Shown here piece by piece: positions 11,510 through 23,332 of a stretch of DNA of 64,000 nt. Numbering within the stretch: position 1 is the stretch's first letter; every line of letters starts with the position of its first letter. Origin of the DNA: Ancylostoma caninum (taxonomy: Eukaryota; Nematoda; Chromadorea; Rhabditida; Ancylostomatidae); assembly GCA_037903475.1 (NCBI GenBank), contig JBAJFG010000492.1:1488001-1552000 (forward strand), given 5' to 3'. Under the pieces are notes generated by a model. It had not been told where the DNA came from, did no database searches, and was given only the letters and a program-made list of their open reading frames with translations. The position numbers were made by a program, and so were the translations under genes.

Positions 11510-13433
11510 TTTCGGCTTGAGGTGCGGCAGCGACGCTTCACCTAAAATGGATGAGTTGCGAAATCGATGTCATTGGCGACGGCAACATACCTTGCCAGAA
11601 TTTTCCTTTTGCTGAGAAGAGCGGTGGGTGAACATTTATCTCCAAATTATTCTACAAATTGTGAACTTATGAAGAGTGCTATCAGATATTACCAGAACCA
11701 AATGTTTCACAAGTTTTTAGACTGTACTAAACATTCAAATTGATAGGGTAGAAGAGCTCTTCCTGCACCACTGAAATGCTCCATTAATTCCTGTCTCATC
11801 ATACCTCAATACACATGACTTCTACAAGAGGTGTGATAGAGGGCTAAACAAATTAGAGTTGTCACCCTAAAATTGTGCGGCGTTTTCTGGCAACGCATAT
11901 GTATGTACTGCACACTACAGGTTGCGCATAATTATTGTCCCACAATAAAAAAAAAACGGACAGAAATCGTACGAGAACACGTTCTCCAACGGCTTCTGCG
12001 GGGCTTAATCACTGCGACCTAATGATACGAAGAGCACTGGTTTTTTTCCATGCTCCTTCATTTGGCACTACTTCCAGACTCTCAAGTTATGACTTCTCTG
12101 TTGCAAGCCCGCAATGCCCACATTTATCAAAGAGGAGGTTCTGACGACTGAGCAGGTCTACTATCCTCAAAAGTATAGGGTACAAGTTGTGAGGATTCTT
12201 AAACCTCCAGAATTTTTTACTCGCTGAACCTCATCTGGAATTTATTGTGGTTCTCGCTGAGAAAGCGAATTTTTTCTATATTCGTAAGAATAAACGTACA
12301 AATTCCCAAGGTCCTGTGAAGGGGCATACTGAATAATTATTTGATTCCACGGTGCTACGAAGCAGTATGGAAACAGCCACTGGATTCTTCGTCTGGGTGG
12401 AGCCCGTCAACGATCAGAATGAACCCCCCCCCCCCCCCGGGGGGCCTTGTCCATGTGCCTGTCCCCATCCTTGCCTCCGAGTGGCCATTTCGCCTGAGTG
12501 GAATGTTCTCGGGTTCTCGGATTGTGCTAATCTGAGAGAGAACGTCTATCTAAAAAAAACAGACCAGCGTCAATCTCTGACGATGTCAAAGCAGAAAGTT
12601 CATTTTCATTTTCATTTTCACTTAATACGGCTAATGACGTGCTCAAACAAAAGAAGAAAAAAGGAACACTATAAACTCCAAATAGGACTAGAGCAGAAAA
12701 ACAAACAAACAAACGGATTGAACATTGAGTACCGGACCCTTCTAGCCAGCTAATTCAACAAATGCTCTAAGAAATGCAATTTTCATACCAAATCTCTTAT
12801 GATCCGAGACCCTATCGGTGCCGAGCAAGGTATAGTACTTAGAAGGAGTACAATATCTTGACAGGGAGATCGACACGAAAATCTAAAGCCGTACCCACAT
12901 TTGCAGGGTGTGATGCCCTTCGCGCCACAAAAGGGGCCATGGGAGCTTGCCGGAACTTCGGGTATACTGGCCACCCTTGGGGAACCGGCAAGCTGGGTAA
13001 CGAGCATGATGCTTTTAGTATGAACTCACCTATCAAGAAGAGCGATATAGCTTCATCTATATACCTGAGCTGGAACCAGCAGAGATCAGGGACAATCGCG
13101 CATAATGACCATGGGCACACAGTGATAAAATAACCCAGTCATCCGAAGCTGTGATTTGCACCGAAGAACTTTTTTTTTGATTCGCAATAGGATACGTATA
13201 TAGCATAGGTCGTCCGCGAGTGTGCTTTTATACGTTTCTGTGCCCTTCTCATAGCGGGAATATTATCATAAATATAATAATTATTAATTAAGCGGCACTC
13301 TTCAGATTATGTTAACCTGTTAGAGCTCAAAAAAAGTTGTTCTGTTTGTAGGACACAACTTCTGCTATTGCGCCGGAACATGGCTGCTGTGTGCACTGAG
13401 CTGTCATTCGCTGATTCCTACGATAACACATCC
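11505..13433. other. Non-coding stretch shared by both copies
   Basis: Nearly identical to 62071-64000. It contains a C16G6 run near 12426-12447 and a short TTTCAT tandem near 12600. Small frames (11935-12144, 12352-12753, 12839-13133) are conserved between copies only because the DNA is. None has domain features or reliable splice signals. I see no supportable gene. Confidence 0.6.
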
Positions 13434-14445
13434 CTCAGCGTGTCTACGTCACTCTCCTGGGAACGCTTCCTCGCTCGCGCTCACTTCAACATGCTTTGAC
13501 GGTTTCAACACGAATCACACAACGAGAACATTACAAGTTAGCTCAACGCAGTCACTCTTCACGTACAACGACACCTATGTATTTGTTGCATTAGAATGTG
13601 GAGATTTGTTTAATGCTTTGATTAGATTTTTTTGAGATAGTAATGTCAGAGATGAGTTGATAGGCTGCTACAGTGGGCAAGAATCACCGTGACAATAAAA
13701 TAGAAACAAATACTCTTCTACCCTTTCTAGTGTCGTGAAAGCGGTGGATGAGTTTGAAAATGCCACACATCGCCTTGTAAAGCTAGTAGTACTCGGCACA
13801 TGATAGCAAAAGGGTCCCACAAACAACAACTAGTTTTCAAAATGACCTCCTCTTGCGTCTGCAAAGGCTTGAGAAAACTTTCTACATAATTAGTTTGCTG
13901 TTGACACGCGGTTGGTCACTGCCCCACTCATCCCAATTTCTCCTGGAGTGTGCTTTTGACAATTCCGAAATTCTATGTTTTGTAGGCTAGGAACACTTTA
14001 GGTCTACTGGAATAGTATGATTAATTGAGCCACCAAGCTAAAGTCGCGGTCTAAAAAGGCGTCATATCTGGGCTGGGATTCATGAAACGACAAAGAAGCA
14101 AACCAGCGGTGTTAGCGTGATAGCTTATCGTCTAGGTTGCGTCATGGTAGGCGACGCATGAAGCGAAAGTTGATTAGCTAACCTGGTTCCGTTTGGTTAT
14201 GCGTCTATGATTCCTAGCCCTGATGGACCGATTTTACTCGTTTTCGTGATCTCAACGGTACAAATCAACAACAAAAGAAAATCCAATAGATGTTCCGAAA
14301 TCTTAGGAAGCCCTCACCTTTGATAGGAAGATATTATGCCGCCATTGGCTCAGCCTCAGATTACAGGGTAAAATTCCCTTGAAATTTGTCCTACGAGGTT
14401 CCGAACAAACGTTAGGCCCATGCACATGGTTGCTGCTATACACTG
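13434..14445. other. Gene-free stretch
   Basis: No convincing gene. About 14230-14400 is a diverged relative of about 22255-22440 (shared landmarks GGTACAAATCAACAACAAAA-like and CAGCCTCAGATTACA), which marks a dispersed repeat. Confidence 0.5.
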
Positions 14446-14640
14446 GTATTCGAACAAATATTCAAATAATTCAAAGTTTTCGGCGTTCGAATATTCGAAT
14501 AATTCGAAAAGTCAAAATATTCGTTCGTTCGAATATTCGAATTATTTGAAAAGTTAAAATATTCGATTATTTGAATATCCGAATAATTCGAAAAGTAGAA
14601 ATATTCGCTTATTCGAATATTCGAAAGAAAAATTCAAATG
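14446..14640. repeat. TTCGAATA-type AT-rich repeat
   Basis: Irregular reiteration of TTCGAATATTCGAATAATTC-like sequence. A second, more diverged patch is at 51440-51700. The self-complementary TTCGAA core lets it fold in many registers. Confidence 0.85.
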
Positions 14641-15439
14641 CCAACGTACGTATATTTGCTGCATATGGTAGGCATTATTTGCGAAAGGAAGCACGGGCAC
14701 ATCGTGGCACATATTTGGCTGTGTGTGCTCGCACTAACTCATCCACTCCGCGCAGCGGAGCCAATCGGCGAAGATTGCAGTAGTCCGCGAGAGCAGTCGA
14801 ATTTCCCCTAGTGGGCTACACCCGAATAAGAGAAATTGAGAGAAGTCTCCCTTTAAGACGTGATTTCTACAACACACCACCTTTGCTGGCCACCTTCAAT
14901 CGTGTTCAGGCAATCGATTTCACCTAAGGACCCGCCTTACTTCCTCAAGATTTATTTTGTTTATTTATTTAATACCAGTCATTAAAGCATTTGACAGGAT
15001 TTGATAGAAACATGTAGGGATATGTAACAGGATGTAGACTGTGGAGAGATGGTCGTGTTTCGTTGGGGTCCCCAAACTATAACATTCCCCTCCCCTTCAT
15101 ATATATATATTTTTTTTTTGCAGCAGCCAGCGAGCCTACGGGCGGAGGCTAGCTGACCAAACCCCAGGTTACACACGTTTTACATATTTGGGGAGGTCCA
15201 ACGAATGAGAAAAAGAATCAAGTCAACTCAGAGAGCTTTGTGGTAAGCAGAACAAAGTTTTGGGAATTCTGAATCTCCGAATTCAAAGAAGAAAAAAAAA
15301 AGAGTAAGACGGGCGGTTCAAGGAAAAAGAAAAGGAAACGGAGCAAGGGGCAAGTAGAAATAGAATTACAACATGGCAACTTTAAAGGATGTATTTTGTA
15401 TGGCGTCCAGCGTGAAAAACAAGCCGTGTCGCTTCGGAT

Positions 15440-16699
15440 TCAGTCTTCGCAGATTTCCTCTAGATAAGCTGCTAAATGATTCTGGAACGAAATAGATCGC
15501 TTCCACCTGAAGAAACTTGGATGAAGCTTATTCCACAATGTAGGAGTTCTAGCAACGTATGAGCCTTTATATGCTCGGCTATTGGCTTTTTCGCTACGTA
15601 CTCGGAATGAATGACCCCTGGTCGTTATATTTGAGGACGACAATTCGAAAATGTCGCAGAGTCTGAGGTCAATTTCTCCAGTAGTTATTTTGTACATTAG
15701 TCCATAGTCAGCGATTTTCCTGCGGAAACTGAGTGATTTTGCGTTTAACATTCGAAGACGTTGTTCATATGGAACATTTACTAATCCCTTGCGTATGAAA
15801 CATCTGTATGTGAAGCTTTTCTGAACTTTCTCTATTTTATCGATGAGGCATTGCTTATAAGGAGACCACAAGGGGGAGCAATATTCCAGGAGAGGTCTAA
15901 CGTATGTAACGAACAATCTGAAGAGAATGAGTGGATCCCTAGACTTGAAAGCACGAAGAATGTAGTTCGACATCATCGATGCTTTGGAAACTATATCGTT
16001 TATGTAACCTTCAAAGTCAAATTTGTCTGTGTACGTAATTCCTAAATCTCTGATTTTATTGAGACGATGCAAAACCTTCCCGTTTAAGGTGAAATTTATT
16101 TTTGGATGGTTAGTTCCGAAGCATAATACTGCAGTTTTTTCAGTAGATATATCTAGTTCCCAAGTTCTAGACCATACCGCAAGCGCATCAAGTGCTTCTT
16201 GGAGTTTTGAATGGTCGTTAATTGTGAAAATTTTGGAGTCATCTGCGTACATTGAACAAAAAGCGCCTTCGGGTAGTGAATCAACCATGTCGTTGACAAA
16301 AATAAGGAACATCAACGGGCCTACACAGGTGCCCTGAGGCACCCCACTTGTTGTGGTGTATAGGGGTGAACGCTGCTGGTTGATGGTCACGGTCTGCATC
16401 CTTTCAGTGAGCAGGGATTGAAGGAAGCCTAGTAAGCACCCTTTTATACCAAAAGCTGAAAGCTTTTTCATAAGTAGAGGTGTTGAGATAGAGTCAAAGG
16501 CTTTGGCAAAGTCTATGTAACAGACGGAGACATAATTTCCCTTATCAACCTCCTTATGCCACAGCGGGATAGTGGATAACAATACCGAAACGGTAGATCT
16601 TTTACTAACGAAACCATGTTGTGAACGTGATAAAAGATTATTTTCTGAGAAGTATTGCTTGATTCCGCGACAGACGATGCGCTCCATGACCTTACTCAC
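15440..16699 (-). CDS. LINE ORF2, reverse transcriptase part (downstream of frameshift)
   Basis: This 419-residue open stretch carries the RT core: YIDFAKAFDS (first catalytic Asp), SGVPQGTCVGP and MYADDSK (the YADD pair). A long C-terminal region follows with the NLR-typical block LRAFKSRDPLILFRLFVTYV. It continues the protein begun at 18246. The start shown is only the first Met after the break; the true frame extends a little further upstream to about 16750. In the element this enzyme would copy LINE RNA at a nicked target site. It ends at 15440 near the 3' UTR. Confidence 0.85.
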   Translation of the reverse strand: MSKVMERIVCRGIKQYFSENNLLSRSQHGFVSKRSTVSVLLSTIPLWHKEVDKGNYVSVCYIDFAKAFDSISTPLLMKKLSAFGIKGCLLGFLQSLLTERMQTVTINQQRSPLYTTTSGVPQGTCVGPLMFLIFVNDMVDSLPEGAFCSMYADDSKIFTINDHSKLQEALDALAVWSRTWELDISTEKTAVLCFGTNHPKINFTLNGKVLHRLNKIRDLGITYTDKFDFEGYINDIVSKASMMSNYILRAFKSRDPLILFRLFVTYVRPLLEYCSPLWSPYKQCLIDKIEKVQKSFTYRCFIRKGLVNVPYEQRLRMLNAKSLSFRRKIADYGLMYKITTGEIDLRLCDIFELSSSNITTRGHSFRVRSEKANSRAYKGSYVARTPTLWNKLHPSFFRWKRSISFQNHLAAYLEEICED

Positions 16700-16707
16700 A
16701 GAACTGG

Positions 16708-18246
16708 TTAGGCATATTGGTCTGTAGTTAGTAACGCTGTTGCGAGCTCCCTTTTAAAAATTGGTTTGACTAGGCCCAATTTCCACAATTTTGGTGTCTC
16801 ACCACGAAGCAAAAACCTGTTAAATAGGATGGTCAATGGTGTTGTTAGACCTAGGGCTGCTCTTTTCAAGAAAATATAGGGAATGTTATCTGGAGATGCA
16901 GAAATTTTGTTAGGAAGCTTGCGAAGAGCACGATAAACCTCATGGCTCGAAATGTCTATCCAATTCAGAGTTTTGTCATTTGATGGAGGTGGTGTGGCAT
17001 CTGAGTGACGAGGCTTCTTGTAGACGGATTGAAAATAGTTGGCGAACAAATTAGCCTTTCCTAGGTCGTCTTTAATCGTGGTACCATTATCGGCTTTCAT
17101 ATTGGGTATAGACGGGGTAAGTCTGAGTTTTTCGTTGCAGTATTTGTAGAAGCACTTAGTGTTCCGTTTACGCGCGAGCTGCATTTCCCTCTTTAGGTAA
17201 AAACGTGCGTACGCTTTCTTAAGTTTTCTCGAGTAGTTTAGATACTTCGCATTGCCGAAAGTGTGTATTCGTGAGTAAGAATACTGAACTTTAGATTTTA
17301 GCGCTATTATATGCTTAGGGTAACGCTCACGCTTCGGTTTAAGTCGAAGAGTCGGCACGTAGAGTTCAATAAGTCTCTCACAGATAGCTAGGAATTTGTG
17401 GTAGCATTGGTCCGCATCTTTACAATTGTTGAAAAGCCTGAGCCAGTCAATATTTGAGAGTTCATTTATAATGCTGTTGTAATCGCCCATTGCATAGTTT
17501 CTATAAATCCGGATATTTCCTTGAAGCTTGCATATGTCCATAAGGTCAAGACAGATGCAACGATGGTCTGATGTACTAAATGGAGGGAGTAAACGATAGC
17601 CTCTGATACGCTCAGGGTTAGAAATCAGAACTACATCTAGGACATTTAGTCCATGGGTAGGCTGATCAATAATTTGGATCAAGTTGTGAGCTTTGGCAAA
17701 ATCAATAAAATGTGAAGATGACGCCGTGGAGGTATTACCGCGATGATCCATGTTGTGCCAGTCAATAAGAGGAAAGTTAAGGTCACCCATAACAATAAAT
17801 TCACCGGTGTAGTTCAGGAGCAGATCATCGATGAGCTCTATTAGCTCTTGAAACGCTGTTTTGCTGCAAGATGGGCTCCTATAGATGATAAACAAAAGGA
17901 TTTCTTGACTTTTGATCTCCAACCGAAGAACGATCATTTGGCAGTATTCGGAAAAATTTCTCTGAGTTATAAAATCATGCACAACCTGTCCATGAACGAG
18001 AGCCAAGACACCTCCGCCCTGTCTTTCACCTTCTCTGTCACATCTATAGACATTATAAGAAGAGTTATAACTCAAAAGGGCATCTTGGATCAAGTTTGGC
18101 TTACACCAGCTCTCAGTTATAAAGACACAATTTGGTTTTTGATCAAGTACAGCAAAAAGATCGGGTATTTTACTAACTATTGAGCGAGCATTAAATAAAA
18201 GTAAGGAATTTGTAATCGGAGTGAATTCTTCATGATACCTATCCAA
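16708..18246 (-). pseudogene. LINE ORF2, endonuclease and RT N-terminal part (frameshifted)
   Basis: A 512-residue frame. Its first 230 residues are an AP-like endonuclease: LLFNARSI (Asn motif), FITESWCKP (catalytic Glu), GGGVLALVHG, IIYRSPSCS, VMGDLNFPLIDW (Asp/Asn pair) and FSTSDHRCI (SDH). A linker and the start of the RT domain follow (SASPDNIPYIFLKRA, LVKPIFK). After PIFK the frame is lost: an A run near 16752-16755 is one base short of what is needed to continue into the downstream frame. ORF2 is therefore interrupted by a 1-base deletion or an assembly error. Confidence 0.85.
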
Positions 18247-18276
18247 GTTGTTGTACGAGTTAGAGCTTCTAAATCC

Positions 18277-19096
18277 CTAGCGAGAAAGGTGCGCTGGAGC
18301 TGGTGCAAAACCCTCATTCATGGATCGATTGTGCTCTACAGGAATCGCGGGATCTATCGATGAGACCAGGGGCAACTCGCGTGGATGTTTCAATTTATGT
18401 ATTGCTAAGTCGCGCACTACGTATAGTAACCTACCTTCTTGTTGATTCATTTGTCCAGCTTTCCTCCTCAGTATCCGGTCGTAATTGATTTCTTCCCTCG
18501 TATAGTCTGTTCGTGCGTATGAGTGTACGAACCGTTGAGTCATTGACTGCCGTCCTGATTTCATGTAGCGCAGCAGCCTGTCTCTTAGTTCCTGTGTTTG
18601 CAATTTAATTTTAATTATGCGGGGTCTGCTATTATTCGCGCTAGATTTGATCCTCGGATGCCTATGCAGCTCGACTCTTCCACAATTAAATTCCCTAAGG
18701 AGGTCATCGTCTCCTGACGTTTCGATGACCTCCCTGAGGGCCTCGTTGTCAAAGAGGCGAGTTGCATTTTCATCTGCTTGTTCCCCTATACCTATCCAGG
18801 TGATGCCGCAAGACTTCGCATCCACGATTTTGGCATCTGTGCGAAATTTGACTAAAGTGCTGTAGAGCTCCGAACGTGTATGGCATGCCTCCCTGCTGTC
18901 TATTAGGAGTTGCTCTTCTATACGACTAATCCTGCTCAAAATTTCGCCCTGGGTTTCTTGCATTTTGAGAATAAAATCAAATACCTTATCGAGTCCTAAG
19001 TAATCCTAAGCGAGCAAGGTAGTCGTCCCATCTCTTGATGACCGACTGCAGCCATGCAGGTTCGTCTGCGCTCTGCGATTGTCTCTTGGGCGACAT
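18277..19096 (-). pseudogene. LINE ORF1 (split by a 10-bp repeat)
   Basis: The N-terminal piece starts at 19096 (MSPKRQSQSADEP) and the main part is open from 18963 to 18277 (228 residues). The two lie in different frames. At about 18992-19011 the sequence CTTAGGATTA is followed by CTTAGGACTC on the minus strand. Removing one 10-bp unit would restore the frame, so a small tandem duplication split the ORF. The body has a coiled-coil-like stretch (ILSRISRIEEQLLIDSRE) and a basic C-terminal half (LRDRLLRYMKSGRQ), as in CR1-type ORF1 RNA-binding proteins. It ends 30 bases before ORF2 starts. Confidence 0.7.
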
Positions 19097-19145
19097 TGAT
19101 GGTGGTGCAATTCGGTAGTGGAAGTAGATCAGAAGCAGCCGGACG

Positions 19146-19227
19146 TGATGAGGAGACCAGGCGGGAATGAGGAGACCAGGCGGGAATGAGGAGACCAGGC
19201 GGGAATGGGAGACCAGGCGGGAATGGA
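19146..19227. repeat. Short tandem repeat at LINE 5' end
   Basis: About four units of GGAGACCAGGCGGGAATGA (18-19 bp) immediately upstream of LINE ORF1. Tandem units at the 5' end are common in LINE promoters; here that role is inference. Confidence 0.8.
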
Positions 19228-19239
19228 TTCTTGACCGTG

Positions 19240-22200
19240 GTTTCTGATAAACAGGGCAAAGAATGGCACTGTGGTTATAAACCTCCTCTGACTCGTCCAG
19301 ATATGATAGTGAGGAACACAAAGAAAAGCGGAATTCCGCCTTTGGGGGGAAGACACAAAAGCATCAGAAGTGCACAAGCAACCATTATTTATACGTTGAA
19401 GAAGACATTGTACAAAAGTAATCAACTGAAAGGAATGATGTATGTTGCTGGGGATCTACAGTATGCAACAAACATCGCCAATGGTTTCACATCAGCAAGA
19501 AGATACTCACATTCAAATAGGTGAGAGCGGCCCTTGCTGGTGGAGCAGCACAGCAACAGATGTTAAATGAAGGAGCATCTAAGACGTGTGGCAGGAGCGA
19601 CAGTTGGGACAGATACGCAGGTGGATATCGATGCTCCACCAGTAACGCTCAATGACATTTCAGAAAGTGTCCGATGAACTGGGAGATGGATAGCAATGCT
19701 CCACCAGTAAAGCTCATAACATCTTAGTGAGTGTCGGATGAACTCACTGGTGGGGCAACGCATACCATAGTTGGAAGAGAGCGAAGGGGAGGAGAGAGAG
19801 AGGGAGAGAGAGAGAGACAAAGAGAGAGAGAGAGAAACAAGAGGAACGACAAGATCGTCATTTCTTGTCGACATTAACAATAGTGGAGGAGCACTCGTGC
19901 AAACGGTGACTGGTGGACGGAGGGATATCGCATGTGGTTGTGCAGGTTCGCCAAGTAATTGACTCACGACCTGGCGGTTTCTCAGTTTGGTGGCGATTAG
20001 AGAAAGTTAGCGAAGGTAGTCCAGGGAATTAGACCGGCAGCAGAGACGACAGCAGCGAATGAAGCGGAGCGGGCAGAATGGAAGCCCGCGCTTTTGATAC
20101 GGGCGGTGCGCGGGAGCCAATCAGAGTGCCGTAATTGATTGTCGAGTTTTCTAACGGTAGGTAAGGCGGGCTCCAAGGCTGCCTGCATTTGCTGACATTA
20201 AGGTGGTGAAAGGCCGCTCTTGGCCATCAATTCAGCTTGCCTCTTATATGACCTAAGGGTGTTGAAACAAAACTAGTTAAACCTGTGGGAGAAAATAACG
20301 ACCTGTTGGTAATAAAGCACATTTGTTGCTTTAGTTCTGCACTGAGTACAATATCGGATATACTGGATCTGCATAAAAGCAGTAAACATGTTTTGAAAAT
20401 AGCTTCAGCAAAACGATACTTTTGTAGCATAGTAGTCATGGATCGCCATCTCGCTTTCTGCCCAAAACTAACCGCTCCTCAGGTATGCGTATCATGTAGC
20501 AGCTGACGTTTACCATGTCACTACCATGTATTAAATTCAGTTATATTCATACTTTATCACACTTTACCGAGCGTTGAGAATTTCGCCACATACTTTCTCT
20601 AAACCTTGAAAATGAAAGCTATTAAAGAGTTCAAAACAAGATGAACACATCTGGATGCGGGCAGTAATGTGAGCAAGCGAAGAAGTGCGCAGAGAAGAGA
20701 GACACAGACACATCAAGACACGCATTACTGTAAGAGTCTGCGAATCACAGCACGTGCACAATTGCCTTGTTACACAACAACACAGAAGAAGCTAACCGAA
20801 CAAAACATCTGAATTGCAGCCTCCTGGTCAACATTGTGTGTACATCTGAATTCATCATGAAGTTTGAAGTCTTTTCATACGATTCCACTGGCCATCTCAT
20901 AGATTTCCATATGCCCTCTGTTAGCAATGCATAAAGTGTAGAATTTTCGGAGATATTCTGTGATATGACTCAAAGTAGCAGCGGAAGCTGCATTCTTCGA
21001 CCTGGTGTTTCGGCAGGAAAATATGTGTGGCTTAGTATATAGTTATGCTACACGAGGAGCTGTTCTACAATCGCCACAATTGCACACCTTTTGAAGACCG
21101 TTTAATGGGTGTTGGAAGAGAAACAAGAGACTATCGGAAAGTGTGCTGAATGGGAGGTTTCTCCAACAAACCACCCATCACATGTCTTCTGGTTGGGCGT
21201 ATCCCACAGAAGCTCATTAACATGTCGATGGAGCATTCATGTACTGTTACATATACTATTGGATGTCTTTCTATCTACCTCTTGACCTGCCATTACTATT
21301 CCTACCACATTGCTGGCAATACTCCTGCTTAAGCCCATGCAGTTGTGCTTCATCCCTACCGGGGGTTGTACACTTTCCCCTCACTCACTGGTGCAGAATC
21401 AGCAACATTCTTAGTTGAAATCTCCTATTTAGGAGCTGCCGTAGCATTTGCTTCGATTCCATTTGAAAGCATCCTCTTCTGTCGAGGGTGAGCCACCTAT
21501 GCACGAAATGAAGATCGATAATGCTTACCGTGGCGCATTGCGCGGGATCTCGCGAGGGGCCTGCAGGCGCAGAGGGGCCAAAACTCCGATTAATCAATTT
21601 GAGGTTCCAACTCACTGTGTGCCTGTCATTCTGGGCTGATTCCTCGCAGAAGGTGGCTGCTGCACCCGCCGATTCTGCTGATTCCTACCATTCTCTATTG
21701 CTGCAACTACTCGGACCCCCTACACTGCACCTCGGCTGCTTCTAATTCGGATGTGCACCGCTCCACTACTGAGAATACCTTGACACCTTCTCGGATGTCT
21801 GATGTTCTCATTAGTGGACGGCCACGATCACTCATGGCTCCTCTATCTGCACCTCGTTATGAGTAGCTGCCCACCCCCACCTGTTCTCCATATCCCTCCC
21901 AATTCTCTACCAGTCACCATTCAGATGTACTAATCCACCAGTGAGAGTCACTTAACACCTTTTAAGATGTTTAGAAGCTTCTCACTGGTGGACAGTCACC
22001 ATCTCTTCCCATATTTCGTCAACAAGTGGTTGTCCACTCTCCGCTTTCCCCGTTCCCATCCGCCATCCACCACCATCCACCATCCAAAACTGTACTGCTC
22101 TACACTGAGATTCTGAGAATTTCCTCTTCTCTCGATTTTTAAAGAGTTCGGATTCCAACGTCTGGTGGTTTAGACACAAGCCTTCACTACTGGAATCATC

Positions 22201-22250
22201 CGATGAATTGGACCACCACGTGTTAGTGATGTCTGACGAAGCGTAACGTC
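19240..22250. other. Gene-free stretch with degenerate ~70-bp repeats
   Basis: No recognisable gene. A (GA)n-rich tract lies at 19771-19850. Near 19630-19760 and again at 21750-22240 are degenerate modules with CTCCACCAGT or its inverse (ACTGGTGG) and GTCGGATGAACTC-like sequence, in both orientations. They look like remnants of one repeat family. The rest, 20200-21740, shows nothing I can name. Confidence 0.5.
19771..19850. repeat. (GA)n microsatellite
   Basis: Purine-rich GAGAGAGAGAGAGA tract with minor interruptions; it explains the SLSLSLSL-type frame on the minus strand. Confidence 0.95.
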
Positions 22251-22254
22251 CGAT

Positions 22255-22440
22255 AAGACAATCTCACTGGTTTTCGCAATTTCAACAGTACAAATCAACA
22301 GCAAAAGCAAGTCTGGTAGAAATTCCGGAATCTTTGTTGACCTCCAATTCTAGTAGAAAAATGTGGATTTTGCAGGCTTGTTCAGCCTCAGATTACAAGA
22401 TAAAATTTGGCCAAAACTGGCTTCACAGGAAAATCGTCAG
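22255..22440. repeat. Dispersed repeat, partner of 14230-14400
   Basis: Diverged but collinear match to 14230-14400: GGTTTTCGCAATTTCAACAG, then CAGTACAAATCAACAGCAAA, then TTCAGCCTCAGATTACA. Function unknown. Confidence 0.6.
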
Positions 22441-23092
22441 ATTTTTCGCTCATGGAGATTCCCTTCGTCATTCAGTCCAGTATGAATCTGAATATGGGGC
22501 TATTGCGGAGGGAAGCCGTAAGGTTCGCACCGAGAATTCTCATCTTCACTCTTTGATTCTGTGTAGCTGTAAATGGTACGCACTCCATACAGGACACTTT
22601 ATCAATCGCGCTAAACCACAAGCGCACATAGCGTTAGCTCTTATAATGCCCCTTTGCCCTGATCGGCAGATGTGTACACCGTAATATCTTCGCAGGTAGA
22701 AGTTACTCACTGCGTCCAACACACTGTTGTGATTGCCCAGTGGCCAGTTACACGGCAAACGACTCCCTTCAGTAAGGATTTCTGTGAATGCTGCCTTCAA
22801 AGGCTCAAATTATGGTAGCAGACAATTTCCAGCACATCTACGTACATACGTATGACAGATTCTTCTTTGTTCATCACGTATGACAGGTTCTTCTTTGTTC
22901 ATCAAACTCACCTAATCATCACTTCAATTCACATAACAAAGAAATGGGAGAAGGCCAAGAACAAAGAAGAACCTATGCTACTATGGAAGCACGTCCCTAG
23001 CAGTGCATCTTGTCCAAAAAACATTATGACGATTCAAGAGATCAGAGAAATGCAGTTCTTCGACACGACATAATCTTTGCTCTTGACAGGAG

Positions 23093-23332
23093 ATGATGGT
23101 CGTGGGTGCATCGAGGTGTAATTCGCCAACTCTTACGATAATATTTGTCTTAACGTGTTGGTTTCAATTTCTCGGATACGCCTTCTCGCATGCATGGAGT
23201 GATAAAAGGGCTTTCGATTATGTTGAGTACGAACAACTAGATTTACGAGTTGCTGATCAGTTCCATGCGGCTGATGGGAAAAACTTCCCAAGATTCATCA
23301 AGACGTTTGTGGGCGCTATACCACTTTCATGA
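23093..23332 (+). CDS. Hypothetical small secreted-type ORF
   Basis: A 79-residue ORF starting MMVVGASRCN. Residues about 13-30 are strongly hydrophobic (LTIIFVLTCWFQFLGYAF) and are followed by SHAWSDKR, which resembles a signal peptide with a cleavage site near SHA. The mature part would be about 45 residues with one or no Cys and an acidic/aromatic character. TTGACAG just upstream of the ATG could be a splice acceptor. I recognise no family, and it could be chance. It stands alone in gene-free DNA. Confidence 0.2.
   Translation: MMVVGASRCNSPTLTIIFVLTCWFQFLGYAFSHAWSDKRAFDYVEYEQLDLRVADQFHAADGKNFPRFIKTFVGAIPLS

Larger units (their letters stand above)
1..13433. repeat. Large direct duplication, copy 1
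   Basis: This block matches 54390-64000 in the same orientation; base 1 corresponds to about 54390. The shared order is a short repeat block, a decayed LINE, a (TA)n tract, the right half of a foldback element, and about 2 kb of single-copy-looking DNA up to 13433, where copy 2 meets the window end. Where aligned by eye the copies differ by a few percent, plus discrete insertions. The left edge is outside the window. The copies could be a real duplication of a unit of at least 54 kb, or two haplotypes placed in series by the assembler. Confidence 0.9.
14950..19230 (-). mobile_element. CR1-like non-LTR retrotransposon (LINE), nearly complete
   Basis: On the minus strand, in order: a 5' region with short tandem repeats (19146-19227), ORF1 (19096-18277), ORF2 with endonuclease and reverse transcriptase (18246-15440), a 3' UTR, and an AAATAAATAAACAAAATAAA-type tail near 14950-14985. 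The order ORF1, AP-type endonuclease, RT fits the CR1/Jockey group. Only two small frame breaks were seen, so this is a fairly young copy, unlike the decayed LINEs at 5461 and 56245. Confidence 0.85.
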
